Part shown: positions 35,158 through 42,895 of the stretch, one piece after another | How the letters are laid out: every line of letters starts with the position of its first letter | Numbering within the stretch: position 1 is the stretch's first letter | Assembly (NCBI GenBank): GCA_942491525.1 | Contig: CALOBW010000044.1 | Span: 186,001-250,000 of the forward strand | Origin: CAYWBU01 sp942491525 | Lineage (GTDB): Bacteria > Desulfobacterota > Desulfomonilia > UBA1062 | Length of the DNA stretch: 64,000 nt | Direction: 5' to 3' | Program-made: the position numbers and the translations under genes | The notes under the pieces: model-generated | Database searches by the model: none | The model's input: only the letters and a program-made list of their open reading frames with translations | What the model was told of the DNA's origin: nothing

Positions 35158-35213
35158 AACGGCATATTTTTGCCATTTTAGAGCACATTCAAAGGCATAT
35201 TTTTGCCATTATA
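35158..35213. promoter_or_regulatory. Two tandem dyads, candidate activator sites
   Basis: GGCATATTTTTGCCATT occurs at 35161-35177 and again at 35194-35210, 33 bp apart (about three helical turns). Each is an imperfect dyad, AANGGCA with TGCCATT. They lie roughly 145-180 bases upstream of the predicted start of the sigma-54 promoter below, where enhancer-binding proteins usually bind. Confidence 0.55.
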
Positions 35214-35312
35214 GAAACTCGATTGCCATTCGAATATCACTCAAATTATAAACCCAAGTCTAGAATTTAGAACTCAATGTATTTCATCATAGTTATAAAA
35301 CCGACCACGACA

Positions 35313-35328
35313 TGGCATATTAATTGCT
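35313..35328 (+). promoter_or_regulatory. Sigma-54 (RpoN) type promoter of the first lipoprotein gene
   Basis: TGGCAT-ATTAA-TTGCT matches the -24/-12 consensus TGGCAC-N5-TTGCA/T, with the obligatory 10 bases between GG and GC. Transcription would begin near 35339, 27 bases before the ATG. Confidence 0.65.
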
Positions 35329-35365
35329 GTTCATCTATGCATTCCATTAAGATTACGGAGGAGTT

Positions 35366-36925
35366 ATGAGGAGATTATTCTGGTATTTTTCACTTTTGGC
35401 AGCACTTTTCCTGGTTGGTTGCGACGAAGTCAAAGAGGACATCGCCCTGGTGGCGACCGCCGACTTTGCCGGCAACAGCAATGAGAAGCTGCAGTTCATC
35501 AACCTGGATACCCAGAGCATTGAGCGCGGCGCCATCAGCCTGGACATGGACAAGCCCAACAAGGTAATCGTCACCCAGGACGGCAAAAAGGCCTATGTTG
35601 CCAGCGCCTGGTACCCGCTGCCCCCAGACAGATGGGCCGGCAAACGCCTCAGAGTCTGGGAGATCGACCTGGAGAACGGCGGAGAGACCCTCTTTGAACC
35701 CTGGGAGGCCGGCTACGAGATGGAGTGTGACTTTGCCGACCCCGCCGACATCGTCGACAACGAGGACACCTTCCTGGGATCGGTTTTTGATATGGAGCTC
35801 TCTGCCGACGGCTCCAAGCTTATCGTGGGCTGCTTCTCGGTCGTCAGAGCCTACATCACCATCTACGATACCGCCACGCTGAATATGATTGACTACATCA
35901 CCACCGATCTGACCCCCCAGCCGGGCTTCGGCGCCGACGTTCACCGCCAGGCCTGGGACTTGGCCATGCACCCCACCAAGAACATTGTTTATGTGCTGGC
36001 CGGCGATGGCGTCGACTCAAGTCTGCGCGCCTTTAACCTGGACAACATCTTCAACGGTTCCGGTATCAATGGTTATTTCCGGACCGCGGACCTGCTTGGT
36101 GACAACGACTATGATATTCCCTACAGCGGCGCCGAAAACACCCAGGACTACCACCTCGTGGTAGACCCCGAGGGCGAGATGGTGGTTGTGCTGAGCGACA
36201 AGATCTATCCCTTCCGCATCGAAGCTGACGGATCACTGAGCGAGCTCTACGGCGGCAACGGCGTGGCAGCCGCCCCCGAAAACAACACCTCAACCCTCTA
36301 CGGCAAGACCGACGTGCTCTTCTCGGCCAGCAAGGATGTCATCTACATCAACTCGGCCGGCCTGCAGTTCGGTGACCTGACCGCCGGCGGCGGCTCGGTC
36401 TGCCTCGACAAGGGCGACCTTTTAAACGAGTCTCCCTACCCCTATGTCTACACCCTGGATGACTTCATCAACAACCTGGGCGACTGGCTACTGGAGAAGC
36501 TGCTACCCGAAGAGATCGCCGACCTGCTGGCCAATCTCCAGCTCTACGGCGTCTCGGCCTCCTATCTCAAGGATGACACCTGCTACATGGTGATCTCGCC
36601 CATCGTCTCCATGCGCCTGGTGGAGGGCATGCTGCTGCCGGACTCCCTGGCCACCGACGGCCGCACAGTCCTGGCCATCAACCAGCCGATCTTCAGCGGC
36701 ACCATGCCGCTGCTGCTGGGCGCCAAATCCATGGAGATCCATCCGGACCTGATAGCCGTCAATGCCGACAACAACAGCTTGATGGTCGCCAGCTATTTTG
36801 AGAAATCCTGCAAAGGACTCAAAAAGGGCAGCAGCTGGGCTGACATTAAGGACAAGGGCACCTATGATCTGGGGGCCTACCCCTGGGGTGCCGGCATGAT
36901 AACCGTCACCAAGCAGAAGCAGTAA
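35366..36925 (+). CDS. Beta-propeller-like lipoprotein, paralogue 1 of 3
   Basis: A 519-residue lipoprotein of unrecognised function. The signal ends in FLVGC (Cys19) followed by Asp20, a +2 residue that in enterobacteria favours inner-membrane retention. The body has repeated strands with propeller-like words: QDGKKAYVASAWYPLPP, GSVFDMELSADGSKLIVG, YDTATLNMI, VYVLAGDGVDSSLRAFN and YPFRIEADGSLSELYGGNG. It is clearly homologous to the two proteins downstream but more distant, and it has its own sigma-54 type promoter. ATG is preceded by CGGAGGAG. The pattern recalls YVTN/seven-bladed propeller proteins; ligand and partner are unknown. Confidence 0.85.
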   Translation: MRRLFWYFSLLAALFLVGCDEVKEDIALVATADFAGNSNEKLQFINLDTQSIERGAISLDMDKPNKVIVTQDGKKAYVASAWYPLPPDRWAGKRLRVWEIDLENGGETLFEPWEAGYEMECDFADPADIVDNEDTFLGSVFDMELSADGSKLIVGCFSVVRAYITIYDTATLNMIDYITTDLTPQPGFGADVHRQAWDLAMHPTKNIVYVLAGDGVDSSLRAFNLDNIFNGSGINGYFRTADLLGDNDYDIPYSGAENTQDYHLVVDPEGEMVVVLSDKIYPFRIEADGSLSELYGGNGVAAAPENNTSTLYGKTDVLFSASKDVIYINSAGLQFGDLTAGGGSVCLDKGDLLNESPYPYVYTLDDFINNLGDWLLEKLLPEEIADLLANLQLYGVSASYLKDDTCYMVISPIVSMRLVEGMLLPDSLATDGRTVLAINQPIFSGTMPLLLGAKSMEIHPDLIAVNADNNSLMVASYFEKSCKGLKKGSSWADIKDKGTYDLGAYPWGAGMITVTKQKQ

Positions 36926-36930
36926 CCGCA

Positions 36931-36963
36931 AGAGGGGGAACCACATGGCTCCCCCTCTTTATT
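36931..36963 (+). terminator. Terminator after lipoprotein 1
   Basis: AGAGGGGGA (36931-36939) pairs with TCCCCCTCT (36950-36958) and is followed by TTATT. It sits between the lipoprotein stop and the converging HAD gene. Confidence 0.75.
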
Positions 36964-37606
36964 ATGAATATTCCGCCAGCTCCTGGTAACCGCCCCCCCA
37001 ACAGCCCCCGATGATGCCGTGCATCTGATTGGAAAACTCCAGCCGCGACCGAAACTGAAATGCGCGCATGCCGCGGCTGCGGGCTCGTTTAACATGAGCG
37101 GTCGAATCATCAATCAGCAAAATCTGTCCCGGGTCAAAACCAACTTTTTGTGCCACAGCATCAAAGATCTGCGGATCACTCTTAGTCAGCCCCAGATAGT
37201 AGCTGTTGAAAACATAATCAAAGTTCTTAAAGAACCCATAGCGCACATCCAGTCGATCCAGCCAGTCAGTATGATCACTCAAAATACCAACCCCCAGGCC
37301 AGCCACCCGCAGACGCCGAACCTCGCGCATCATCCAGCCCCGCAGCACATACCCCCCCAACATAATCTCCCGCAGGTCACAATCATCTCCGCCGATCCCG
37401 GTCAGCAGCCTCAATGCCGACCAATACTCTTGTTCGCTGGCACGCCCTGTGGCATAACCGCAAGCGTAGATCAGATCGTGCCCCAACTCAAAGAAACGTC
37501 TCTGGTCAAGACGATTAAGCTTCGCAATAGCCTGCAAACCATTGCGGAACCCCTCATCTGCCAGCACACCTCCAAAATCAAACAGAACCAACTTCACTCC
37601 ATCCAC
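36962..37606 (-). CDS. HAD-superfamily hydrolase (subfamily IA)
   Basis: A 214-residue phosphatase-like protein. Motif I is LVLFDFGGVLADEG (nucleophile Asp), motif II the Ser in GILSDHTDW, motif III Lys in GLTKSDPQIF, and motif IV LLIDDSTAHVKRA. These are the features of HAD-IA phosphatases of the YihX/epoxide-hydrolase-like branch. Substrate is unknown. The GTG at 37606 is preferred because GGAGGG lies 6 bases before it; an ATG 21 codons upstream has no such site. It converges on lipoprotein 1. Confidence 0.85.
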   Translation of the reverse strand: MDGVKLVLFDFGGVLADEGFRNGLQAIAKLNRLDQRRFFELGHDLIYACGYATGRASEQEYWSALRLLTGIGGDDCDLREIMLGGYVLRGWMMREVRRLRVAGLGVGILSDHTDWLDRLDVRYGFFKNFDYVFNSYYLGLTKSDPQIFDAVAQKVGFDPGQILLIDDSTAHVKRARSRGMRAFQFRSRLEFSNQMHGIIGGCWGGGYQELAEYS

Positions 37607-37669
37607 CGTTGACCCTCCTTGACCTAAATAGTAACGAGCTGAGTGCCGAAACCTAAATTTCTGAGTCAT

Positions 37670-38120
37670 TGTTTTAACTCATCTTTACATTTCTTTACAA
37701 CTAGCAGACTGACGCTTCTAATATTTGTCTATTATAATTAAATACTTGATTACATTCATCTCTGTCATATCTAAACAATTTTACATCCATGTCAATTCAG
37801 CCAGATAAAACAGTCAACCCATCTCCGCCACTCCGGATGCATCATGCTGCCCCAAATTTAAGATCCTGCATCCCAATGAAGGTGGCCCCATTAAGGTCTG
37901 CATTTCAATTTGTCAGCCAGGCTTTACAAATTAGGGACACGGCTCGAGAATCAAATTCGGCTGAGCAAAAAGCCTTTCGAATACAGGTGTCGCATTATGA
38001 ACCAATACAAAGTCTACCAATTGCAGGCAGTTAACTGACTGCAATTCACAATTGCAAACTGATTGCAAATTACCAGCAACACCAAAATCCATTTATATAT
38101 TTCCTGAATGATATTCGCTC
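37670..38120. other. AT-rich intergenic region with no convincing gene
   Basis: About 450 bases between the HAD gene and the promoter of lipoprotein 2. An 81-codon plus-strand frame (37789-38034) has no ribosome site or recognisable product. The base composition is poorer in GC than the surroundings. The right-hand part holds the dyad and repeats listed separately. The left-hand part could be remnant sequence, but no transposase motif was identified. Confidence 0.5.
38021..38069. promoter_or_regulatory. Near-perfect 24-bp palindrome and two ATTGCAAA repeats
   Basis: 38021-38044 is a 24-bp palindrome with one mismatched pair (TTGCAGGCAGTT with AACTGACTGCAA). It is followed by ATTGCAAA at 38051-38058 and 38062-38069, 11 bp apart. 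All lie 65-115 bases upstream of the promoter of lipoprotein 2, a plausible activator-binding cluster. Confidence 0.5.
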
Positions 38121-38123
38121 ATT

Positions 38124-38163
38124 TTACATTTAATGACAAATAATTACGCTCGAATAACATTCT
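38124..38163 (+). promoter_or_regulatory. Conserved promoter element of lipoprotein 2
   Basis: TTACATT, five variable bases, then 28 bases (38136-38163; ACAAATAATTACGCT to TAACATTCT) that are identical at 39930-39957 before lipoprotein 3. It can be read as a promoter: ATGACA (38133-38138), a 16-base spacer and TAACAT (38155-38160). The spacer is perfectly conserved, which suggests an additional binding site within it. Confidence 0.6.
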
Positions 38164-38220
38164 AGATTAAAGTTAGTGATAGAAGTTTATCTATTGAAAT
38201 TACATCACGAAGGAGTTTTT

Positions 38221-39744
38221 ATGAAGAGAAGTGTCTTTCTAATCTTTCTGGTTCTGGCCCTGTCTGGCTGCGTTAAGGAAAAAAATGTTGCCCTAGTGGT
38301 TACAGCCAGCGTCACCGGCAACGAAACCGAGACCCTGCGTTACTTCAACACCGACGATTTGAGCATAGACCGCAACTCACAGTCCCTTGGCGTAGATCAG
38401 CCCAACATGATCCTGACCTCCCCGGACGGCAAGAAGGCCTATGTGGCCAGCGCCCACTACCCGCTACCCCCGGCCCATGACCGCAACTGGATCTGGCAGA
38501 TTGACCTGGAGAATGACAGCGCCACATCATTCAAGGTTACCGAAGCCGGCATTGATGCCGAGCTTGGCGGTTTCCTCGGTTCCGTCTTTGACATGCAGCT
38601 ATCTAAAGATGGCTCCACCCTCTATGTGGGCAACTTCAGCGTCACCAGAGCCTACATCTCAACCTATGATACCGCAACTTTGGACTGCACAAACTACTTC
38701 ACCACCGACCTGACCAGCCATCCCGACAACCCGGCAACAATCAACTCAGACTTCCACCGTCAGGCCTGGGATATGGCCGTCAACCCGGCCATGGAGAATG
38801 TTGTCTACGTGCTGGCCGGTGACGGGGTTGACACCAGCCTGCGTGCCTTTGACATGAATGACACCTGGAATATCCTCTACCGCAAAGTTGCCCGCCTGCT
38901 GGGCGGCGATGACTACTACCTGCCCTACAGCGGCGCCGAAAACTCCCAGGACTACAGCCTGATCGTAGATCCCGAAGGCGAACTGGTGGTCGTTCTTTCA
39001 GACAAGCTCTATCCCTTCCGCGTCGAGGCTGACGGCTCACTGACCGAACTCTACGGCGGCAACGGTGTGCCTGTGGCCCCGGATGGCAGCAGCGCCAGCC
39101 TCTACGGCAAGACCGACCTGCTCTTCACCAAGAACAACATCTACCCCAAGGGCATCATGTGGGTTAACTCCAGCGGCATCAAACTGGGTGAACTCAACCT
39201 GGGCGGCGGCTCCATGTGCCTCGACAAAGACCGGTTGCTCAACGAAGATCCCAACCCTTACGTCTACTCTGTAGGCCAGATCTCCAACGGCATCGTTACC
39301 GGCCTGCTTGATCTGCTGGGTGCCGAGGGTGCTGCTGACTTCGTCAACAACATCCAGTTCTACGGCATCTCATCATCGATCATGGCCGGCGACTACTGCC
39401 TGATGGGTCTGGCACCAATCGTATCCATGGACCTGATCGGCGGCATCGCCAAGAACGACGCCATTGCGGGCAAGAGCTTCTTCCTGGCCTTCAAGCCGAT
39501 CTTTGACGGCACCACCCCGACCCTGCACGGAGCCCAGATTCTGGATATCCGTCCGGACAACATGACCGTCAACACCGACAACGACATGGCCCTGATGACC
39601 AGCTACTACTCCAAGGAGCTGCGCCTGATCGAAAAGAGCCCCACCTGGGCCACCACCAAGACCCGCAGCAAAGACCTGGGCGCCGGTGAGAACAACAACT
39701 ATCCCTGGGCTCTAGGCTTCGCCAAGTACGAGTATGAAGAGTAA
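38221..39744 (+). CDS. Beta-propeller-like lipoprotein, paralogue 2 of 3
   Basis: A 507-residue lipoprotein of unrecognised function, very similar to paralogue 3 over its whole length. Signal peptide ends LALSGC (Cys17) with Val18 at +2, which is compatible with outer-membrane sorting. Shared words with the other copies: SPDGKKAYVASAHYPLPP, GSVFDMQLSKDGSTLYVG, YDTATLDC, VYVLAGDGVDTSLRAFD, YSGAENSQDYSLIVDPEGE. The ATG at 38221 follows GAAGGAG; the frame extends 15 codons upstream without a signal-like start. Two terminators follow it. Confidence 0.85.
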   Translation: MKRSVFLIFLVLALSGCVKEKNVALVVTASVTGNETETLRYFNTDDLSIDRNSQSLGVDQPNMILTSPDGKKAYVASAHYPLPPAHDRNWIWQIDLENDSATSFKVTEAGIDAELGGFLGSVFDMQLSKDGSTLYVGNFSVTRAYISTYDTATLDCTNYFTTDLTSHPDNPATINSDFHRQAWDMAVNPAMENVVYVLAGDGVDTSLRAFDMNDTWNILYRKVARLLGGDDYYLPYSGAENSQDYSLIVDPEGELVVVLSDKLYPFRVEADGSLTELYGGNGVPVAPDGSSASLYGKTDLLFTKNNIYPKGIMWVNSSGIKLGELNLGGGSMCLDKDRLLNEDPNPYVYSVGQISNGIVTGLLDLLGAEGAADFVNNIQFYGISSSIMAGDYCLMGLAPIVSMDLIGGIAKNDAIAGKSFFLAFKPIFDGTTPTLHGAQILDIRPDNMTVNTDNDMALMTSYYSKELRLIEKSPTWATTKTRSKDLGAGENNNYPWALGFAKYEYEE

Positions 39745-39753
39745 TCAACAACC

Positions 39754-39852
39754 GGGGTAGCCCCAACACTACCCCAGACCTCCAATGGGCAAGGAGGTTA
39801 ACCTCCTTGCCATTTTTTCAAAACCCGGGCCGGCTGCAAAGCCGGCCCTTTT
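39754..39852 (+). terminator. Triple hairpin with two terminators after lipoprotein 2
   Basis: Three hairpins in a row: GGGGTAG/CTACCCC (39754-39775); GGCAAGGAGG-TTAA-CCTCCTTGCC (39788-39811) followed by ATTTTTT; and GGGCCGGC/GCCGGCCC (39827-39848) followed by TTTT. The last two are canonical rho-independent terminators, isolating lipoprotein 2 from lipoprotein 3. Confidence 0.85.
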
Positions 39853-39917
39853 AATAAATCGCAAAACCCTACTTTATCGACACCTCTCTGGAATCAATAA
39901 CTTTTTGCATTTATAAA

Positions 39918-39957
39918 TTACATTAAGTTACAAATAATTACGCTCGAATAACATTCT
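39918..39957 (+). promoter_or_regulatory. Conserved promoter element of lipoprotein 3
   Basis: Same layout as 38124-38163: TTACATT, five variable bases, then an identical 28-base block (39930-39957). The corresponding promoter reading is GTTACA, a 16-base spacer and TAACAT. The distance from the block to the start codon is 56-57 bases in both genes. Confidence 0.6.
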
Positions 39958-40013
39958 TAAAGATCCCCTGTGCTAGATTTCAAACATTAAATTTCATCAC
40001 GAAGGAGTTTGCC

Positions 40014-41549
40014 ATGAAGAGAAGTTTTTTAGGGGCCATGATCGCCATATCGATCGCACTGACCGGCTGCGTAGAGGAGAAAAATGTTGCCCTGGTCGCC
40101 ACAGCCAGTGTCATCGGTAACGAAAACGAAAGCTTACGCTACATCAACACCGATGACATGAGTCTTGACCGCAATTCGCAGAGCCTCGGCATCGATCAGC
40201 CCAACATAATCATTACCGCCCCGGACGGCAAGAAGGCCTATGTTGCCAGCGCCCATTATCCGTTGCCCCCCGCCCACGACCGCAACTGGCTCTTTCAGAT
40301 AGACATGGAAAATGACACCGCCACCTCATTTAAGGTAACCGAGGCCGGCAAAGATATGGAAGGATTCGGCTTCCTGGGTTCAATCTTTGACATGGAGCTT
40401 TCACAGGACGGATCGCGCCTCTTTGTGGGCAACTTCAGCGTCACCAGAGCCTATGTCTCAACCTATGACACTGCTACGCTGGACTGCATCAACTACTTCA
40501 CCACCGACCTGACCAGCCACCCCGACAACCCCAAAGTCATCAACTCCGACTTCCACCGCGGAGTCTGGGACATGGCGGTCAACCCCAAGATGGAAAACGT
40601 GGTCTATGTGCTGGCCGGTGACGGCGTTGACACCAGCCTGCGCGCCTTTGACATGGACGACACCTTCGATGTGCTCTACCGCAAGGTTGCCCGCCTGCTG
40701 GGCGAGGATGACTACTACCTGCCCTACAGCGGCGCCGAGAACTCCCAGGACTACAGCCTGATCGTCGACCCCGAGGGCGAGCTGGTGGTTGTGCTCTCAG
40801 ACAAACTCTACCCCTTCCGCGTCGAGGCTGACGGCTCACTGACCGAACTCTACGGCGGCAACGGCGTCCCCGTGGCCCCGGATAACAGCAGCGCCACCCT
40901 CTTCGGCAAGACCGAGATGCACTTCACCAAGAATGACATCTACCCCAAGGGCATCATGTGGGTTAACTCCAGCGGCATCAAACTGGGCGGCCTCAACCTC
41001 GGTGGCGGTTCAATGTGTCTGGACAAGGACCGTCTGCTCAATGAAGATGCCGACCCCTACGTCTACTCAGTTGGCCAGATCACCAACGGCCTGGTTACTG
41101 GCCTGCTCGACATCCTGGGTGCCGACGGCGCAGCCGACTTCATCAACAACATCCAGTTCTACGGTGTTTCAGCCTCTGCCATGGCCGGCGACTACGCCCT
41201 GATGACCCTGGCACCCATCGCATCCATGGACCTGGTTGGCGATATCGTCAAGAACGACGCCATTGCCGGCAAGACCTTCTTCGTGGCCTTCAAGCCCATC
41301 TTTGCCGGCACCACCCCGACCCTGCACGGCGCCCAGATTCTGGATATCCGTCCCAATCTGATGGCGGTCAACCCGGACAATGATATGGCCCTGATGACCA
41401 GCTACTACGACAAGGAGCTGCGCCTGATCGAGAAGAGCCCCACCTGGGCCACCACCAAGACCCGCAGCACCAAGCTGGGCGACGGCAACCTGACCTACGC
41501 CTACCCCCACGCCCTGGGCTTCGCCAAATATGAGGTCGAGAAGAAGTAA
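40014..41549 (+). CDS. Beta-propeller-like lipoprotein, paralogue 3 of 3
   Basis: A 511-residue lipoprotein. Signal peptide ends IALTGC (Cys19) with Val20 at +2. It is a close duplicate of paralogue 2, with long matching stretches such as APDGKKAYVASAHYPLPPA, YVLAGDGVDTSLRAF, YSGAENSQDYSLIVDPEGE and LHGAQILDIRPN. Differences concentrate near the N-terminus and the last 30 residues. Ribosome site GAAGGAG is identical in sequence context to paralogue 2. Function is unknown; strands with recurring DG(K/S) turns suggest a propeller fold. It ends in a strong terminator. Confidence 0.85.
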   Translation: MKRSFLGAMIAISIALTGCVEEKNVALVATASVIGNENESLRYINTDDMSLDRNSQSLGIDQPNIIITAPDGKKAYVASAHYPLPPAHDRNWLFQIDMENDTATSFKVTEAGKDMEGFGFLGSIFDMELSQDGSRLFVGNFSVTRAYVSTYDTATLDCINYFTTDLTSHPDNPKVINSDFHRGVWDMAVNPKMENVVYVLAGDGVDTSLRAFDMDDTFDVLYRKVARLLGEDDYYLPYSGAENSQDYSLIVDPEGELVVVLSDKLYPFRVEADGSLTELYGGNGVPVAPDNSSATLFGKTEMHFTKNDIYPKGIMWVNSSGIKLGGLNLGGGSMCLDKDRLLNEDADPYVYSVGQITNGLVTGLLDILGADGAADFINNIQFYGVSASAMAGDYALMTLAPIASMDLVGDIVKNDAIAGKTFFVAFKPIFAGTTPTLHGAQILDIRPNLMAVNPDNDMALMTSYYDKELRLIEKSPTWATTKTRSTKLGDGNLTYAYPHALGFAKYEVEKK

Positions 41550-41570
41550 GCTCAGTTACATCGAAACACC

Positions 41571-41602
41571 AAGGCCGGCTGATAATTCAGCCGGCCTTTT
41601 TT
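41571..41602 (+). terminator. Terminator after lipoprotein 3
   Basis: A perfect 12-bp stem (AAGGCCGGCTGA/TCAGCCGGCCTT, loop TAAT) followed by TTTT. Confidence 0.9.
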
Positions 41603-41645
41603 ACGTCGACTTTACAACCGTTAACGACTCTGCTAGCCTTAACGG

Positions 41646-42242
41646 ATGCAGGAACAAAAACTGGCCCTCTTCGATTTCGACGGCACCATCTCGACCAAGG
41701 ACACCACTTCGCACTTCATCAAGGTGACCGTCGGCAAACGACGCTTCAACCGCGGCCGCATCATCCTGATTCCGGTGCTGCTGGGCTACGCGAGCGGCTT
41801 TCTGAGCCACCACCGCGCCAAAGAGCTCTTCCTGAGCCACTACTTCAGGGGCTGGCCAACAGAAAAATTTCTGCAGGCCGTCAGGGATTATCATGAACAG
41901 CACCTGCCCGGCATCCTGCGTTCAAAAGCCATAGAGCGCATCCAGTGGCACCAGCAGCAGAAGCACCGCATCGTGGTCGTCTCCGGCTCCCTGAGCCTGC
42001 TGCTGGAAAAGTGGTGCAATGAGCACCAGCTTGAGCTGATCGCCACCGGCTTCGATGTGGCAGGCGAGACCATCAGCGGCCAGCTCTCGACCCGCAACTG
42101 CTTTGCCGGCGAAAAGGCCGTGCGCATCTATGACGCCATCAATCTGAATGACTACAGCCACATCTACGCCTACGGTGACAGCAGCGGCGACAAAGAGATG
42201 CTGGCCCTGGCCGACGAGGCGCACTACAAACCCTTCGAATAG
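41646..42242 (+). CDS. HAD-IB family phosphatase (SerB-like)
   Basis: A 198-residue cytoplasmic phosphatase. Motif I LALFDFDGTISTKDTTSHF, motif II VVVSGSLSLLLEKW, motif III Lys near FAGEKAVRI, and motif IV YGDSSGDKEMLALAD place it in the HAD-IB branch with phosphoserine phosphatase and relatives of unknown substrate. The helical cap (about 30-90) is short. It has no close operon partner: it follows a terminator and its stop lies 1 base from a converging gene. Confidence 0.88.
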   Translation: MQEQKLALFDFDGTISTKDTTSHFIKVTVGKRRFNRGRIILIPVLLGYASGFLSHHRAKELFLSHYFRGWPTEKFLQAVRDYHEQHLPGILRSKAIERIQWHQQQKHRIVVVSGSLSLLLEKWCNEHQLELIATGFDVAGETISGQLSTRNCFAGEKAVRIYDAINLNDYSHIYAYGDSSGDKEMLALADEAHYKPFE

Positions 42243-42243
42243 C

Positions 42244-42819
42244 CTAACGCACAATCTTAAATGTCTCGACCCAGATCACTTCACAGGCGTGGTTGCCGGT
42301 GTCTTCACGGGTCATCGAACTCTGCCAGTGCCAGCCATCAGGTCCCTGTACACGCACCAGGTGGCCGGTCAGCTCAATTACATTACCCTTCCTGGTCTTT
42401 CTGAGCTGCTTATTGACAGCCGGCCCGGCGGGTAGCATGTGCATGTTGGCGCTGTTGATCTCAATCTCGCGCCGCGGGATGGGGAACTCCTTAACGCGCC
42501 AATAGTACCAACGATTTGCCTGCCGGATCTTAATCTCCTCCAGCACCGTGCTGTCGGACATGGGGCCCCAGCCCAGCGCCAGATCAACCGGCGAGAGCTT
42601 GCCCTCATGGCCGCGGCTGTACCTGCGTTTGGAGAGCACCCGCGCCTGAATGCCGAAACGCGCCAAAGGCTGGATGGTGTATTGGCCGCTGTTGAAGGGT
42701 TCCACGTCGGAGAGGCTCTCCTGCATGGGCTCAAAGGGTGCAATCTCACCGGGCGGCTGCTTGACCTCGCCGCAGGCGGCCAAGACAAAAAACAATCCGA
42801 TCAAGACCAGTCTCTTCAT
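42244..42819 (-). CDS. Conserved lipoprotein of unknown function
   Basis: A 191-residue lipoprotein. MKRLVLIGLFFVLAACGE is a clear signal with lipobox LAAC (Cys16). The mature part includes YTIQPLARFGIQARVLSKRRY and LSPVDLALGWGPMSD, followed by a basic stretch and a C-terminal domain with GNVIELTGHLVRVQGPDGW. I recognise no catalytic motif. The upstream ten codons of the frame are not signal-like, so ATG at 42819 is preferred. It converges on the HAD-IB gene and lies downstream of the GDPD-fusion gene on the same strand, past its terminator-like hairpin. Confidence 0.75.
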   Translation of the reverse strand: MKRLVLIGLFFVLAACGEVKQPPGEIAPFEPMQESLSDVEPFNSGQYTIQPLARFGIQARVLSKRRYSRGHEGKLSPVDLALGWGPMSDSTVLEEIKIRQANRWYYWRVKEFPIPRREIEINSANMHMLPAGPAVNKQLRKTRKGNVIELTGHLVRVQGPDGWHWQSSMTREDTGNHACEVIWVETFKIVR

Positions 42820-42866
42820 AGAGCTAAAGATAGCCCTGACGGGCGGCAAATCAAAGCCTATGGAAA

Positions 42867-42888
42867 GCCCGGGTCGAACGACCCGGGC
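42867..42888 (-). terminator. Hairpin after the HAD-GDPD lipoprotein gene
   Basis: GCCCGGGTCG and CGACCCGGGC form a perfect stem 8 bases past the stop codon. Only three T follow on the minus strand, so it is a weak intrinsic terminator. Confidence 0.5.
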
Positions 42889-42895
42889 CGTATTC

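Noticed and set aside
35161..35177. GGCATATTTTTGCC as a sigma-54 promoter
   Set aside because: Only 9 bases separate GG and GC, whereas sigma-54 needs 10. It is better read as a dyad; the true match is at 35313.
37789..38034. 81-codon frame in the AT-rich region
   Set aside because: No ribosome site, no recognised sequence and it overlaps a palindromic regulatory-looking site.
35366..41549. Reading the three lipoproteins as a phage or transposon-borne array
   Set aside because: No transposase, integrase, terminal repeats or tRNA site accompanies them; tandem duplication is the simpler explanation.
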